DNA from: CALEAR01 sp035301485
GTDB taxonomy: Bacteria; Pseudomonadota; Gammaproteobacteria; Pseudomonadales; Alcanivoracaceae
Direction: 5' to 3'
DNA length: 42,429 nucleotides
Assembly: GCA_035301485.1 (NCBI GenBank)
Contig: DATGUF010000040.1
Coordinates: 1-42,429 of the forward strand
The notes under the pieces are model-generated. The model was not told the DNA's origin and did not search any database. It worked only from the letters and a program-made list of their open reading frames with translations. The number at the start of each line of letters is the position of its first letter. The stretch's first letter is position 1. Positions 25,909 to 34,802 of this stretch are shown piece by piece. The position numbers and the translations under genes are program-made.

Positions 25909-27490
25909 CCCTGTTGGGCACTAAAACCGTATCACTAACGGTGTCTAGCGTGTCGGGGAAGTCTAACACGTAATGCAGCCCACGGGATTCTTGGCGTGCC
26001 AACGCCGAACGTACAATCAGCTCACTGATCACCACTAAGTTGCGTAGTTCTAATAGATCCTTAGAAATTCGGTAGTTAGAGTAATATTCCTGGATCTCAT
26101 CTTTGAGCAAATCAATGCGGTGCATGGCCCGCTCAAGCCGTTTCACGGTGCGTACAATACCCACATAGTTCCACATAAAGCGCCGTAATTCATCCCAGTT
26201 GTGGCTGATCACCACATCTTCATCGGAATCCGTTACTTGGCTGTCATCCCATTCGGGCACCGTGCATTTAGGTAAAGGCGGCAACTCAGAAATAATGTGT
26301 TCTGCTGTAGCTTTACCAAATACAAAACACTCCAACAGTGAATTGCTAGCCATGCGGTTGGCGCCGTGCAATCCAGTGGAAGCGGTTTCGCCAATAGCAT
26401 AGAGGCCTTTGACATCTGTTTCGCCGTGCATATTGGTGAGTACACCACCACAGGTATAGTGTGCGGCAGGCACAATAGGAATCGGTTCTTTGGTGATGTC
26501 TATGCCTAACTGCAAACATTTAGCATAAATAGTGGGGAAGTGGTGGATGATGAAGTCTTCGCTTTTATGGCTGATATCAAGATAAAGATGCTCTACACCT
26601 AGGCGCTTCATTTCAAAATCAATAGCGCGAGCCACGATGTCGCGTGGTGCTAGTTCTGCGCGAGGGTGGAATTTATCCATAAAGCGTTCGCCATTGGGCA
26701 ACAGCAAGTGGCCCCCTTCGCCGCGTACCGCTTCAGTGATTAAAAAACTATTGGCCTTGGGGTGAAACAGGCAGGTGGGGTGGAATTGCATAAATTCCAT
26801 GTTGGCAACACGGCAACCCGCACGCCAAGCCATGGCAATACCATCCCCGGTAGCCACATCTGGGTTAGAGGAGAAAAGATAAACTTTGGCCGCCCCGCCA
26901 GTGGCGAGTACCACGCAGCGGGCAAGAAATACGTCGGTATAATCGCGTTCGCTGTCGTGGATATAAGCACCTACGCAACGTCTTTGCTCGCCTTCATCCT
27001 CGGTAATTAGATCTACGGCAACACGATGTTCAAATAAGTGAATGTTGTCTTGTTGTTGTGCCCGCTCAATTAAAGTAGTGGAAATAGCAGCACCTGTGGC
27101 ATCGGCCACATGCAATACACGCCTATGGCTGTGCCCCCCTTCCTGCGTAAGGTGGTAGCCTAGGTGGCCATCTTCCTCGTAGCGTGTAAATTTCACTCCT
27201 TGGTCGGCTAGCCAGCGAATGGTGGCAGGCCCGCCCGCAATGGTTTTATGTACGGCCTCAGCATCACATAAGCCGGCCCCCGCCACATGGGTATCTTCAA
27301 TGTGCGCCTGTAGGGAGTCGGATTTATCGAGTACTGCCGCTACGCCGCCCTGCGCATGATAGGTGCTGCCGTAAGTAAGTTTGCCTTTCGAGAGCACGGC
27401 CACTTGCAAATGTTTGGGTAAGTGCAGGGCGGTGGTAAGGCCGGCGGCACCACTACCAATAATAAGTACGTCGTGCTGAAACACAGCCAC
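25898..27490 (-). CDS. nadB: L-aspartate oxidase
   Basis: FAD-dependent oxidation of L-aspartate to iminoaspartate, first step of NAD synthesis. The FAD-binding motif VLIIGSGAAGLTTALHL is near the N-terminus. The AQGGVAA motif, HYTCGGVLTNMHGETDVKGL and GLHGANRMASNSLLECFVFG blocks are conserved, and the C-terminal domain has SRGLHYVLDFP. GTG 27490 (MAVFQHDV...) has GGAG eight bases upstream; a longer frame to 27583 is not supported by family similarity. The 530 residues match the E. coli enzyme. It is divergent from the sigma-E locus, as in Pseudomonas. Confidence 0.95.
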   Translation of the reverse strand: MAVFQHDVLIIGSGAAGLTTALHLPKHLQVAVLSKGKLTYGSTYHAQGGVAAVLDKSDSLQAHIEDTHVAGAGLCDAEAVHKTIAGGPATIRWLADQGVKFTRYEEDGHLGYHLTQEGGHSHRRVLHVADATGAAISTTLIERAQQQDNIHLFEHRVAVDLITEDEGEQRRCVGAYIHDSERDYTDVFLARCVVLATGGAAKVYLFSSNPDVATGDGIAMAWRAGCRVANMEFMQFHPTCLFHPKANSFLITEAVRGEGGHLLLPNGERFMDKFHPRAELAPRDIVARAIDFEMKRLGVEHLYLDISHKSEDFIIHHFPTIYAKCLQLGIDITKEPIPIVPAAHYTCGGVLTNMHGETDVKGLYAIGETASTGLHGANRMASNSLLECFVFGKATAEHIISELPPLPKCTVPEWDDSQVTDSDEDVVISHNWDELRRFMWNYVGIVRTVKRLERAMHRIDLLKDEIQEYYSNYRISKDLLELRNLVVISELIVRSALARQESRGLHYVLDFPDTLDTVSDTVLVPNRASA

Positions 27491-27644
27491 AGTGAATACT
27501 CCGTAAGAGGGTTTGCCATGAGGTGTTCGGGTTAACCACAGTGGCCGAGATGAATGTAAGATTTTGGTTATAATACATAACACTGTCCATCCTTTGCTAC
27601 ACTCAGCATAATTTTGTTGTAAATGAAGCTGTTTGCTTGAGTGG

Positions 27645-27672
27645 GGAACTTTTTAAATGTTTGCGCATCATA
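27645..27672 (+). promoter_or_regulatory. Putative sigma-E (AlgU) autoregulatory promoter
   Basis: GGAACTT (27645-27651) matches the sigma-E -35 consensus exactly. After 16 bases TCATA (27668-27672) takes the -10 place; it keeps the TC start but is imperfect against TCTGA/TCAAA. It lies about 47 bases upstream of the rpoE start, the expected arrangement for autoregulation. Confidence 0.6.
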
Positions 27673-27718
27673 GTGAGCTAATGGCTAGTTTTAATATATT
27701 GAGCCAGGGGGATTCCGC

Positions 27719-28288
27719 GTGCCGGATCAAGAATTAGTAAAGCGTTGTCAGAAAGGCGATGAACGCGCTTTTGGTGTATTAGTTAATAAATATCAGCATC
27801 GAGTGTTTGCTTTAATTAGCCGCTATGTGCGGGATCCCGACGAAGTGCAGGACGTGGCGCAAGAAACGTTTTTAAAAGCGTGGCGCGCTTTGCCTAAGTT
27901 TCGTGGTGATAGTGCGTTTTACACGTGGCTCTATCGGATTGCTGTGAACACAGCCAAAAACCATTTAGTGGCTAAAGGGCGCCGCCCGCCTAATTCAGAC
28001 TTGGATGCCATGGAAGCAGAACAGTTTGTGGATTCAGATGGTTTAAGAGATATGGGAACTCCAGAGTCCATGGCGATGTCTGAAGAACTGAACGCTGCCA
28101 TTCAAGGTGCCATTGCTGCTTTGCCGCAGGAGCTCAAAGTAGCGATCACTCTGCGAGAGTTTGATGGCTTGAGCTATGAAGATATAGCGGCAGTTATGGA
28201 ATGCCCTGTAGGCACAGTACGATCAAGAATTTTTAGAGCGCGTGAGGCAATTGATGAGGTCATTCGTCCTTTGCTTGAAAAACACTAG
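27719..28288 (+). CDS. rpoE: RNA polymerase sigma factor RpoE/AlgU (ECF, envelope stress)
   Basis: Extracytoplasmic-function sigma factor that drives the envelope-stress regulon. The conserved block FRGDSAFYTWLYRIAVNTAKNH (region 2) and the AITLREFDGLSYEDIAAVME plus CPVGTVRSRIFRAREAID (region 4 helix-turn-helix) are near-identical to known RpoE/AlgU. The 189 residues match. GTG 27719 has AGGGGG about eight bases upstream. A sigma-E-type promoter lies before it and the anti-sigma factor gene follows 59 bases downstream. Confidence 0.96.
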   Translation: MPDQELVKRCQKGDERAFGVLVNKYQHRVFALISRYVRDPDEVQDVAQETFLKAWRALPKFRGDSAFYTWLYRIAVNTAKNHLVAKGRRPPNSDLDAMEAEQFVDSDGLRDMGTPESMAMSEELNAAIQGAIAALPQELKVAITLREFDGLSYEDIAAVMECPVGTVRSRIFRAREAIDEVIRPLLEKH

Positions 28289-28347
28289 TGGGTACCGTCC
28301 ATAAGGCGATACCTAGTATTGATTATTAGGTGTGGTGAGGTGTATCA

Positions 28348-28902
28348 ATGTCCCAAGAAATCAACAAAGAGCGTTTATCAGCGCTGCTAGATAGCGAACT
28401 GACAGAGTTTGAGGTGCGCCAAGTGTTGCGCGACAGTTCCGATGAAGAACTACAAACCATGTCTCGCTGGCAGCTAGCGCAGGATGCTCTGAAAGGCAAG
28501 CCTGCCGCGCTAGCCCCTGATGATTTTGCTGCGCAGATACAGGCCGCGATTGGGCAAGCGCCACAAGAAAAACAGCAGCCATGGTGGAGTGGCATAGCAA
28601 AAACCATGGTGGCCGCTTCGGTGGCTGCAGCAACCGTGTTGGTGGGATGGCAATATTGGCAGGTGGATGAGGGTGCGGCTGGTTTTGCCCCCACAAGTGC
28701 AGCTGCACCTAGCAGCATGCAAAGTACGATTAATAACAGTGGTCCCCGCGCAGAATTTGTTTCGCAGCGCTTAAACCCTGAAGCAGAAGAAACAAAAGCG
28801 GCAGAAGAAGAAGCGCAAGAGCTAATATCGCCTTTGTTGAATTCGTTGGAAGGCGCGCAGCAGCCGCAAATTCATTTCATTGGCGAAGAAGTAGCACAGT
28901 AA
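28348..28902 (+). CDS. rseA: Anti-sigma-E factor RseA/MucA
   Basis: Single-pass inner-membrane anti-sigma factor that holds sigma-E inactive until cut by site-1 and site-2 proteases. The cytoplasmic N-terminal domain starts MSQEINKERLSALLDSELTE with the RseA pattern through WQLAQDALKG; one membrane segment at about 81-103 (KTMVAASVAAATVLVG...) follows. The periplasmic tail to residue 184 is acidic and Ala-rich and ends IGEEVAQ. Length is close to MucA. GAGG is a few bases upstream of the ATG. No rseB/mucB follows, and no rseC/mucC. Confidence 0.93.
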   Translation: MSQEINKERLSALLDSELTEFEVRQVLRDSSDEELQTMSRWQLAQDALKGKPAALAPDDFAAQIQAAIGQAPQEKQQPWWSGIAKTMVAASVAAATVLVGWQYWQVDEGAAGFAPTSAAAPSSMQSTINNSGPRAEFVSQRLNPEAEETKAAEEEAQELISPLLNSLEGAQQPQIHFIGEEVAQ

Positions 28903-28927
28903 CTGAGGTACCCCTTACGCAGTTTAT

Positions 28928-28971
28928 ACCGCTCCATCCCCTACGGAGCGGTTAAGCGCTAGTACTTAACC
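28928..28971 (+). other. Overlapping alternative hairpins between rseA and mucD
   Basis: ACCGCTCC (28928-28935) pairs with GGAGCGGT (28945-28952). GGTTAAG (28950-28956) pairs with CTTAACC (28965-28971). The two stems share bases 28950-28952, so they partly exclude one another. No T tract follows. The rest of the 155-base gap holds the mucD ribosome site and no gene. Confidence 0.45.
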
Positions 28972-29057
28972 CTAAGATTATGCTAGCGAATAGGCTCAGC
29001 CGAGCACTTTAAAATCAAAAACAATTGCTGATCATTAGGCATGTAAAGAGGTTGACG

Positions 29058-30464
29058 ATGTTAAAAAGAAGAACCCAGTGGTACTTGCAACTATTAATGA
29101 TGTTCATGGCAGGATGGTTGTTGAGCAGTTCAGTACAGGCAAGTTCGTTGCCTGATTTCACCAAGCTTGCAGCAGACAACCAAGCATCGGTGGTAAATAT
29201 TAGTACGTTGCAAAAAGCCTCCAGCCGCCAAGGTGGCAACATAACAGGGCAGGTGCCGGAATTTTTTCGCCATTTTTTTGAAGGGCTAGAAGATCATTTT
29301 ACCTTGCCTGAGCGCGATCGTGAGTCACAGGGTTCTGGTTTTATCATTTCCTCAGACGGCTATATTTTGACGAACTACCATGTGGTGCATGGTGCTGATG
29401 AAGTATTGGTGCGTTTGCAAGATTTACGTGAGCTCAAGGCCACTGTGGTGGGTACCGATAAACAGAGTGATATGGCGGTGCTGAAGATTGATGCCAAAGG
29501 GTTGCAGCCCGTTAAAATTGGCTCCTCTGATGAGTTAAAAGTGGGTGAATGGGTGTTGGCTATTGGGGCTCCTTTTGGTTTTGAGAGCACAGTAACGGCA
29601 GGTATTGTGAGTGCTGTGGGGCGCAGTTTGCCGAATGAAAACTATGTGCCTTTTATTCAAACCGATGTCGCGATTAATCCCGGTAACTCAGGTGGCCCTT
29701 TGTTTAATATGGCTGGCGAGGTAGTGGGCATTAACTCGCAAATTATTTCACGCTCTGGTGGCTTTATGGGGCTTTCGTTTGCTATCCCCATTGATATGGC
29801 CATGGAAGTGGTGGATCAGTTGAAAGAAACCGGCGAAGTAAAGCGCGGGTGGCTTGGCGTTATGATCCAAGGGGTAGATCGTGATTTAGCAGCCTCTTTT
29901 GGCCTCGACAAACCCATGGGTGCCCTCGTAGCGCAAGTGTCGCCAGATTCTCCTGCATTAAAGGCGGGGGTTAAAGCGGGCGACGTGATTATTAAATTTA
30001 ATGGCATTGAAGTGAAACGCTCTAGCCATTTGCCGCACTTGGTAGGGCGCGTGAAGCCAGGTACTAAAGTGAATATGGAAGTGTTACGGAATGGCAAGAA
30101 GCGCACCTTAAAGGTGGTGGTAGAAGCCATGGAAAATGAAACAGCAGCAACGGTTGGCTCCAACGCAAAAGAGGAGGCTTCACGTGAAGCTGTGTTAGGC
30201 CTACAAGTGGAAGCATTAACCGCTGAAGAGCGCAAAAAACTAGATATTGAAGAAGGTGTGCGTGTGTTGGAAGTGGGCAAAGGCCCTGCCGCCAATGCGG
30301 GCGTGCGCCGTGGTGATGTGGTGCGCAGCGTTAATAACCAGCCGGTTAATTCCGCTGAAGATTTAGAGCGCGTAGCAAAGGATCTGCCGAAAGAAACTTG
30401 GGTGCCCCTGTTGGTGCAACGAGGTGAATACCCCATGTTCCTTGCTATAAAAGTGGAAAAATAA
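29058..30464 (+). CDS. mucD: Periplasmic serine protease MucD (HtrA/DegP family)
   Basis: Protease/chaperone of the sigma-E regulon, and in Pseudomonas a negative regulator of alginate synthesis. ATG 29058 has AAAGAGG six bases upstream and opens a signal peptide (MLKRRTQWYLQLLMMFMAGW, ending SSSVQA). The triad is H108 (TNYHVVHGADE), D138 (SDMAVLKI) and S211 (NPGNSGGPL), and the MucD-type IGAPFGFE is present. Two PDZ domains follow (GWLGVMIQGV and VLEVGKG regions). The gene continues the rpoE-rseA locus and ends with a strong terminator before lepA. Confidence 0.94.
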   Translation: MLKRRTQWYLQLLMMFMAGWLLSSSVQASSLPDFTKLAADNQASVVNISTLQKASSRQGGNITGQVPEFFRHFFEGLEDHFTLPERDRESQGSGFIISSDGYILTNYHVVHGADEVLVRLQDLRELKATVVGTDKQSDMAVLKIDAKGLQPVKIGSSDELKVGEWVLAIGAPFGFESTVTAGIVSAVGRSLPNENYVPFIQTDVAINPGNSGGPLFNMAGEVVGINSQIISRSGGFMGLSFAIPIDMAMEVVDQLKETGEVKRGWLGVMIQGVDRDLAASFGLDKPMGALVAQVSPDSPALKAGVKAGDVIIKFNGIEVKRSSHLPHLVGRVKPGTKVNMEVLRNGKKRTLKVVVEAMENETAATVGSNAKEEASREAVLGLQVEALTAEERKKLDIEEGVRVLEVGKGPAANAGVRRGDVVRSVNNQPVNSAEDLERVAKDLPKETWVPLLVQRGEYPMFLAIKVEK

Positions 30465-30484
30465 GCCGTTTTAGCACACTATGT

Positions 30485-30514
30485 AAGGGGCGTCGGCAAC
30501 GATGCCCCTTTTTT
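30485..30514 (+). terminator. Rho-independent terminator after mucD
   Basis: AAGGGGCGTC pairs with GATGCCCCTT over a six-base loop (one G-U pair), and the arm runs into a T tract of six. It ends the rpoE-rseA-mucD unit. Confidence 0.93.
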
Positions 30515-30558
30515 CTTGGCTAATTCTACGTAAATCACCACTATTAGTGTTTAAACAA

Positions 30559-30587
30559 TGCACTAAAATGAGAAAATCGAGTAGAAT
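30559..30587 (+). promoter_or_regulatory. Possible promoter for the lepA operon
   Basis: TGCACT (30559-30564), a 17-base spacer and TAGAAT (30582-30587) lie between the mucD terminator and lepA. The -10 matches consensus at five of six bases and the -35 is weak. A promoter is expected here because a terminator precedes it. Confidence 0.4.
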
Positions 30588-30620
30588 AGCCTCCCATTAT
30601 TTTAGGAATGCGACATTTCT

Positions 30621-32420
30621 GTGACTGATATCAGCCATATTCGTAACTTTTCCATTATTGCTCACATTGACCATGGTAAATCTAGCCTTGCAGACCGCTT
30701 TATTCAGGTATGCGGTGGCTTAGAAGAGCGCGAGCAACAAGACCGTGTGCTCGATTCTATGGATCTCGAGCGTGAGCGTGGTATTACCATTAAGGCACAA
30801 AGTGTGACCTTGTACTACAAGGCACGTAACGGCGAAAAATACCAGCTTAACTTCATTGACACCCCCGGCCACGTAGACTTCGCCTACGAAGTTTCCCGCT
30901 CGCTAGCAGCTTGTGAAGGTGCTTTGCTTGTGGTGGATGCAGCCCAGGGCGTAGAAGCACAATCAGTAGCTACTTGTTATACCGCCATCGAACAAGATCT
31001 CGAAGTACTGCCAGTACTGAATAAGATCGATTTGCCCCAAGCAGAGCCTGAGCGCGTAAAAGGTGAAATCGAAGATGTTATCGGGATTGATGCATCGGAA
31101 GCCTGTGAAGTGAGTGCTAAATCGGGCATCGGTATCGAAGATTTGCTAGAAGAGCTGGTGGCCAAAATTCCCGCACCACAAGGCAGCCGCGATGCAGATT
31201 TGCAATGTTTAATCATCGACTCCTGGTTTGATAACTACCTCGGCGTAGTGTCACTCGTGCGCGTGGTGGAAGGTAGCATGAAAAAAGGAGACCGCATCAC
31301 GATTAAATCCACAGGGCAAAGCCATGTGCTCAGTGATATCGGTATTTTTACTCCAAGAAGAGAAGAAACTGGAATCCTGCAAGCAGGCGAAGTGGGTTGG
31401 ATTACCGCTAGCATTAAGGATATTCAAGGCGCCCCAGTGGGCGATACCATTACTTCTGCACGAGCAGAAGATGTACCAGCGCTACCAGGTTTCCAACAGG
31501 TAAAGCCGCAAGTATATGCTGGCATGTTCCCCACGGGTGCTGATGAGTACGAGGATTTTCGTGAGGCATTATCACGCCTCGCTTTGAACGACGCCTCTTT
31601 GTTCTATGAGCCAGAAACCTCTGATGCCTTAGGGTTTGGTTTCCGCGTAGGTTTTTTAGGCATGCTGCACATGGAGATCATTCAAGAGCGCCTAGAGCGT
31701 GAATATGATCTGGATTTAATCACTACCGCGCCCACAGTGGTGTATGAGCTGCTGTTATCAGATGGCAGCACCATATATGTGGATAACCCTTCAGATTTGC
31801 CCGAAGGCAACGTGGTGGAAGAGTTCCGTGAGCCCATAGCGCGTGTGAACATATTGGTGCCACAAGATTATGTGGGTAACGTGATTACCTTGGCCATGGA
31901 GCGCCGTGGTGTGCAAAAAAACATGGTGTATCACGGTAACCAAGTATCGCTCACGTACCATATCCCCATGGCTGAAGTGGTGATGGATTTCTTCGACCGC
32001 TTAAAATCTGTGAGCCGTGGTTACGCCTCTTTAGAATATGCGTTTGATCGTTTCGAAGCGGCGAAATTAGTGCGCGTGGATGTGTTGATTAATGGCGACA
32101 AAGTAGATGCTCTCGCCATGATTTGCCATACAGACCAAGCCCTTTACCGTGGCCGTTTGCTGGTGGAAAAAATGCAAGAGCTGGTGCCGCGCCAAATGTA
32201 CGACGTGGCCATTCAGGCAGCGATAGGCAGCAAGATTATTGCGCGTACCAACGTAAAAGCCTTACGTAAGAACGTATTGGCCAAGTGTTACGGTGGTGAC
32301 GTGAGCCGTAAGAAGAAGCTGCTTGAAAACCAGAAGAAAGGTAAAAAACGCATGAAGCAAGTAGGTAGTGTGGAAATCCCGCAAGAAGCGTTTTTAGCCG
32401 TGTTGAAGGTGGGCGAATAA
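30621..32420 (+). CDS. lepA: Elongation factor 4 (LepA) GTPase
   Basis: Ribosome-associated GTPase that back-translocates or remodels stalled ribosomes. G1 AHIDHGKSSL, the G2 switch region GITIKAQS, G3 DTPGH and G4 NKID are all present. The LepA-specific C-terminal domain includes SRGYASLEYAF, GGDVSRKKKLLENQKKGKKR and MKQVGSVEIPQEAFLAVL. The 599 residues are typical. The start is GTG 30621. lepB overlaps its stop (TAATG), and the gene leads a seven-gene run on the plus strand. Confidence 0.97.
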   Translation: MTDISHIRNFSIIAHIDHGKSSLADRFIQVCGGLEEREQQDRVLDSMDLERERGITIKAQSVTLYYKARNGEKYQLNFIDTPGHVDFAYEVSRSLAACEGALLVVDAAQGVEAQSVATCYTAIEQDLEVLPVLNKIDLPQAEPERVKGEIEDVIGIDASEACEVSAKSGIGIEDLLEELVAKIPAPQGSRDADLQCLIIDSWFDNYLGVVSLVRVVEGSMKKGDRITIKSTGQSHVLSDIGIFTPRREETGILQAGEVGWITASIKDIQGAPVGDTITSARAEDVPALPGFQQVKPQVYAGMFPTGADEYEDFREALSRLALNDASLFYEPETSDALGFGFRVGFLGMLHMEIIQERLEREYDLDLITTAPTVVYELLLSDGSTIYVDNPSDLPEGNVVEEFREPIARVNILVPQDYVGNVITLAMERRGVQKNMVYHGNQVSLTYHIPMAEVVMDFFDRLKSVSRGYASLEYAFDRFEAAKLVRVDVLINGDKVDALAMICHTDQALYRGRLLVEKMQELVPRQMYDVAIQAAIGSKIIARTNVKALRKNVLAKCYGGDVSRKKKLLENQKKGKKRMKQVGSVEIPQEAFLAVLKVGE

Positions 32421-33223
32421 TGAATATAGATATTGGCTTCTGGTTAAGCCTAGCTGTTGTTATAGGGTTAGTGTTTTGGGGAGCCGATAAGCTTTTTCAT
32501 TTGCGCGAGAAAGGCCCGAAAGCCATTAAAGATACGGTGGAATTCACCAACTCCATGTTGCCAGTGTTCTTCGTGGTGTTGGTGATTCGCTCTTTTATTG
32601 TAGAGCCTTTCACTATTCCTTCGGGTTCTATGATTCCAAGTTTAGAAGTGAATGATTTTATTCTAGTGAATAAATTCAGCTATGGTTTGCGCCTGCCTGT
32701 GACGAATACAAAAATTGTTTCCGTGGGCGAGCCGAAGCGCGGCGATATTATGGTGTTTCGCTATCCGGTGAATCCCAAGCAAAACTTTATTAAACGCGTG
32801 GTAGGGCTTCCAGGCGACATAGTGGAGCAGCGCGACGGGCGCCTTTACATCAATGGTGAAGTGGTGCCACAAAAGGAATTGTCGCAGCAGCGTCGTGGTG
32901 CCATTCGCGAACGTCAGCTAATAGAAACCATAGATGGCCACCCTCATTTAGTGCGCCAAGAGTGGGTGCCGCATTACGCGGGTGGTTGGCAACAACGCAC
33001 CGCTAATGGTGTGTGGGAAGTGCCTGCAGGCCACTATTTTGGTATTGGCGACAACCGCGATAATAGTAGCGACAGCCGCTTCTGGGGCTTTATCCCAGAA
33101 GACCATATTGTTGGCCGTGCCATGGGTATTTGGATGCACTGGAAGCCTATTTTTTCTGTGCCCAAATTCCATCGTAACTGGGCCATCGACAAAGTAGCTA
33201 ACGACACAAAGATAGACGAGTGA
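32420..33223 (+). CDS. lepB: Signal peptidase I
   Basis: Inner-membrane protease that removes signal peptides. The catalytic Ser is S70 in PSGSMIPSL and Lys is K125 in NFIKRVVGLPGD; GDNRDNSSDSRFWG is the third family box. Two N-terminal membrane segments (SLAVVIGLVFWGADKLF, then MLPVFFVVLVIRSFIV) anchor it. The 267 residues are shorter than E. coli LepB but fit Pseudomonas relatives. Its ATG overlaps the lepA stop by one base, and GTG of rnc overlaps its own stop (GTGA). Confidence 0.97.
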   Translation: MNIDIGFWLSLAVVIGLVFWGADKLFHLREKGPKAIKDTVEFTNSMLPVFFVVLVIRSFIVEPFTIPSGSMIPSLEVNDFILVNKFSYGLRLPVTNTKIVSVGEPKRGDIMVFRYPVNPKQNFIKRVVGLPGDIVEQRDGRLYINGEVVPQKELSQQRRGAIRERQLIETIDGHPHLVRQEWVPHYAGGWQQRTANGVWEVPAGHYFGIGDNRDNSSDSRFWGFIPEDHIVGRAMGIWMHWKPIFSVPKFHRNWAIDKVANDTKIDE

Positions 33224-33906
33224 CTACACCCCTGAATGCGTTAATACGACGTCTTGGTTATACCTTCCACCAAGAAGAGCTGCTTGTGCAAGCGCTCACT
33301 CATCGCAGTGCCGATAAAAAAACAAACAACGAACGCCTTGAGTTTTTGGGTGATGCCCAACTAGGGCTCATGGTGGCTCGTTGGTTGTTTGATCAATTTC
33401 CAGAAGCTGGAGAAGGGCAGCTGACCCGCATGCGTGCCAAGCTGGTGCGTGAAGCGACGCTAGCTGAAATAGCTACCGAACTGAACATTGGCGAGCATTT
33501 ATTATTGGGCCCCGGCGAGTTGAAAAGTGGTGGCCGGCGCCGCGCCTCTATTTTGGCAGATGCCCTTGAAGCGATTATTGGTGCTATATTGCTCGATGGT
33601 GGAGAGCAGGTTTGTGTGCACACTGTGCACCAGTGGTATACCGAGCGATTAGCACACATTACTCCAGCGACAGCTAAGAAAGATGCGAAAACCTCTTTGC
33701 AAGAATGGTTGCAGGGGCGCCAATTTGTTACCCCACAATACAAAGTGGTGGCTTCGCGCGGCTCAGCGCCTTACCAAGAATTCGATGTGGAGTGTTTTTT
33801 GCCAGATCAACAACAATCTTTTGAAGCCACCGGCACAAGTCGTCGCCGCGCTGAACAAGAAGCAGCTAAGCTAGCAGTAGCTTGGTTGAAGGAGCAAGAT
33901 TTATGA
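33220..33906 (+). CDS. rnc: Ribonuclease III
   Basis: Cuts double-stranded RNA, including rRNA precursors. The signature NERLEFLGDAQLGL carries the metal-binding acidic residues, DALEAIIGAILLDGG is the second catalytic block, and a C-terminal double-stranded RNA-binding domain runs from DAKTSLQEWLQ through EQEAAKLAVAWL. The 228 residues match. It starts with GTG overlapping the lepB stop, and its own stop overlaps the era start (ATGA), a coupled series. Confidence 0.97.
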   Translation: MTTPLNALIRRLGYTFHQEELLVQALTHRSADKKTNNERLEFLGDAQLGLMVARWLFDQFPEAGEGQLTRMRAKLVREATLAEIATELNIGEHLLLGPGELKSGGRRRASILADALEAIIGAILLDGGEQVCVHTVHQWYTERLAHITPATAKKDAKTSLQEWLQGRQFVTPQYKVVASRGSAPYQEFDVECFLPDQQQSFEATGTSRRRAEQEAAKLAVAWLKEQDL

Positions 33907-34802
33907 CAGCTACTCGTTGCGGAGTGGTGGCCTTTATAGGGCGTCCAAACGTGGGTAAGTCCACGTTGATGAACCATTTAATTGGTCAAAAAATTAGCAT
34001 TACCTCGCGTCGTCCACAAACCACGCGGCACCGTATCCATGGCATTCTTACGCGCGATGATTATCAAATTGTTATCGCCGATACGCCGGGTATCCAAGAA
34101 GAAGAACAGCGCGCGCTCAATAAAGCCATGAACCAAACCGCTTATCAAGCGTTGGCAGGGGTGGATATTATCTGCTTCACCGTGGATGCCTTGAAGTGGA
34201 ACCAAGGGGACGAGTACGTATTATCTTTATTAGAAGGGCTGTCTGTACCCGTATTTTTGGTGATCAATAAAGTAGATACGTTGGAGGACAAAAACGCTCT
34301 TTTGCCTCACATTCAAATGTTGCAGAAAAAGCGTGATTTTGCCGAAGTTATCCCTGTGTCTGCTTTGGGGGGGCAGAATCTTGATGCGCTAGAAAAGGCG
34401 CTACAACAAAGGCTACCTGAAGGCCCGTTTTTGTACGACGAAGACGATATCACCGACCGTAACTTGCGTTTTTTAGCGGCAGAAATGATCCGCGAAAAAA
34501 TATTTCGTCAACTCGGTGATGAATTGCCGCACCAAATGACGGTGGAAGTGGAGTTGTGGGAAGATGGCCCACGAGTGACGCATATATCAGCTTCTATTCT
34601 GGTGGAGCGCACGGGGCAGAAAAAAATCCTCATCGGCACCAATGGCGACCGTGTTAAGAAAATTGGCACCGACGCCCGCAAAGAAATTGAGCAGCTTATT
34701 GGCCGTAAAGTGATGTTGCGCTTATGGGTGCGTGTGCGCCGCGGTTGGTCTGATGATGAGAGAGCGTTGCGCTCCTTAGGGTATGTGGACAGCCAACAGT
34801 AA
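33903..34802 (+). CDS. era: GTPase Era (16S rRNA / 30S maturation)
   Basis: Small GTPase that binds the 3' end of 16S rRNA during 30S assembly. GRPNVGKSTL is the G1 motif, DTPG appears as IADTPGIQ, and NKVD is G4. A C-terminal KH domain includes ILIGTNGDRVKKIGTDARKE. ATG 33903 is chosen because AAGGAG lies eight bases upstream within rnc, giving 299 residues; the frame is also open upstream to 33882. Its end overlaps recO by 20 bases. Confidence 0.97.
   Translation: MTATRCGVVAFIGRPNVGKSTLMNHLIGQKISITSRRPQTTRHRIHGILTRDDYQIVIADTPGIQEEEQRALNKAMNQTAYQALAGVDIICFTVDALKWNQGDEYVLSLLEGLSVPVFLVINKVDTLEDKNALLPHIQMLQKKRDFAEVIPVSALGGQNLDALEKALQQRLPEGPFLYDEDDITDRNLRFLAAEMIREKIFRQLGDELPHQMTVEVELWEDGPRVTHISASILVERTGQKKILIGTNGDRVKKIGTDARKEIEQLIGRKVMLRLWVRVRRGWSDDERALRSLGYVDSQQ

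Noticed and set aside
28326..28718. Antisense open frames over rseA
   Set aside because: These are shadows of the Ala-rich anti-sigma coding sequence with no ribosome site or family pattern.
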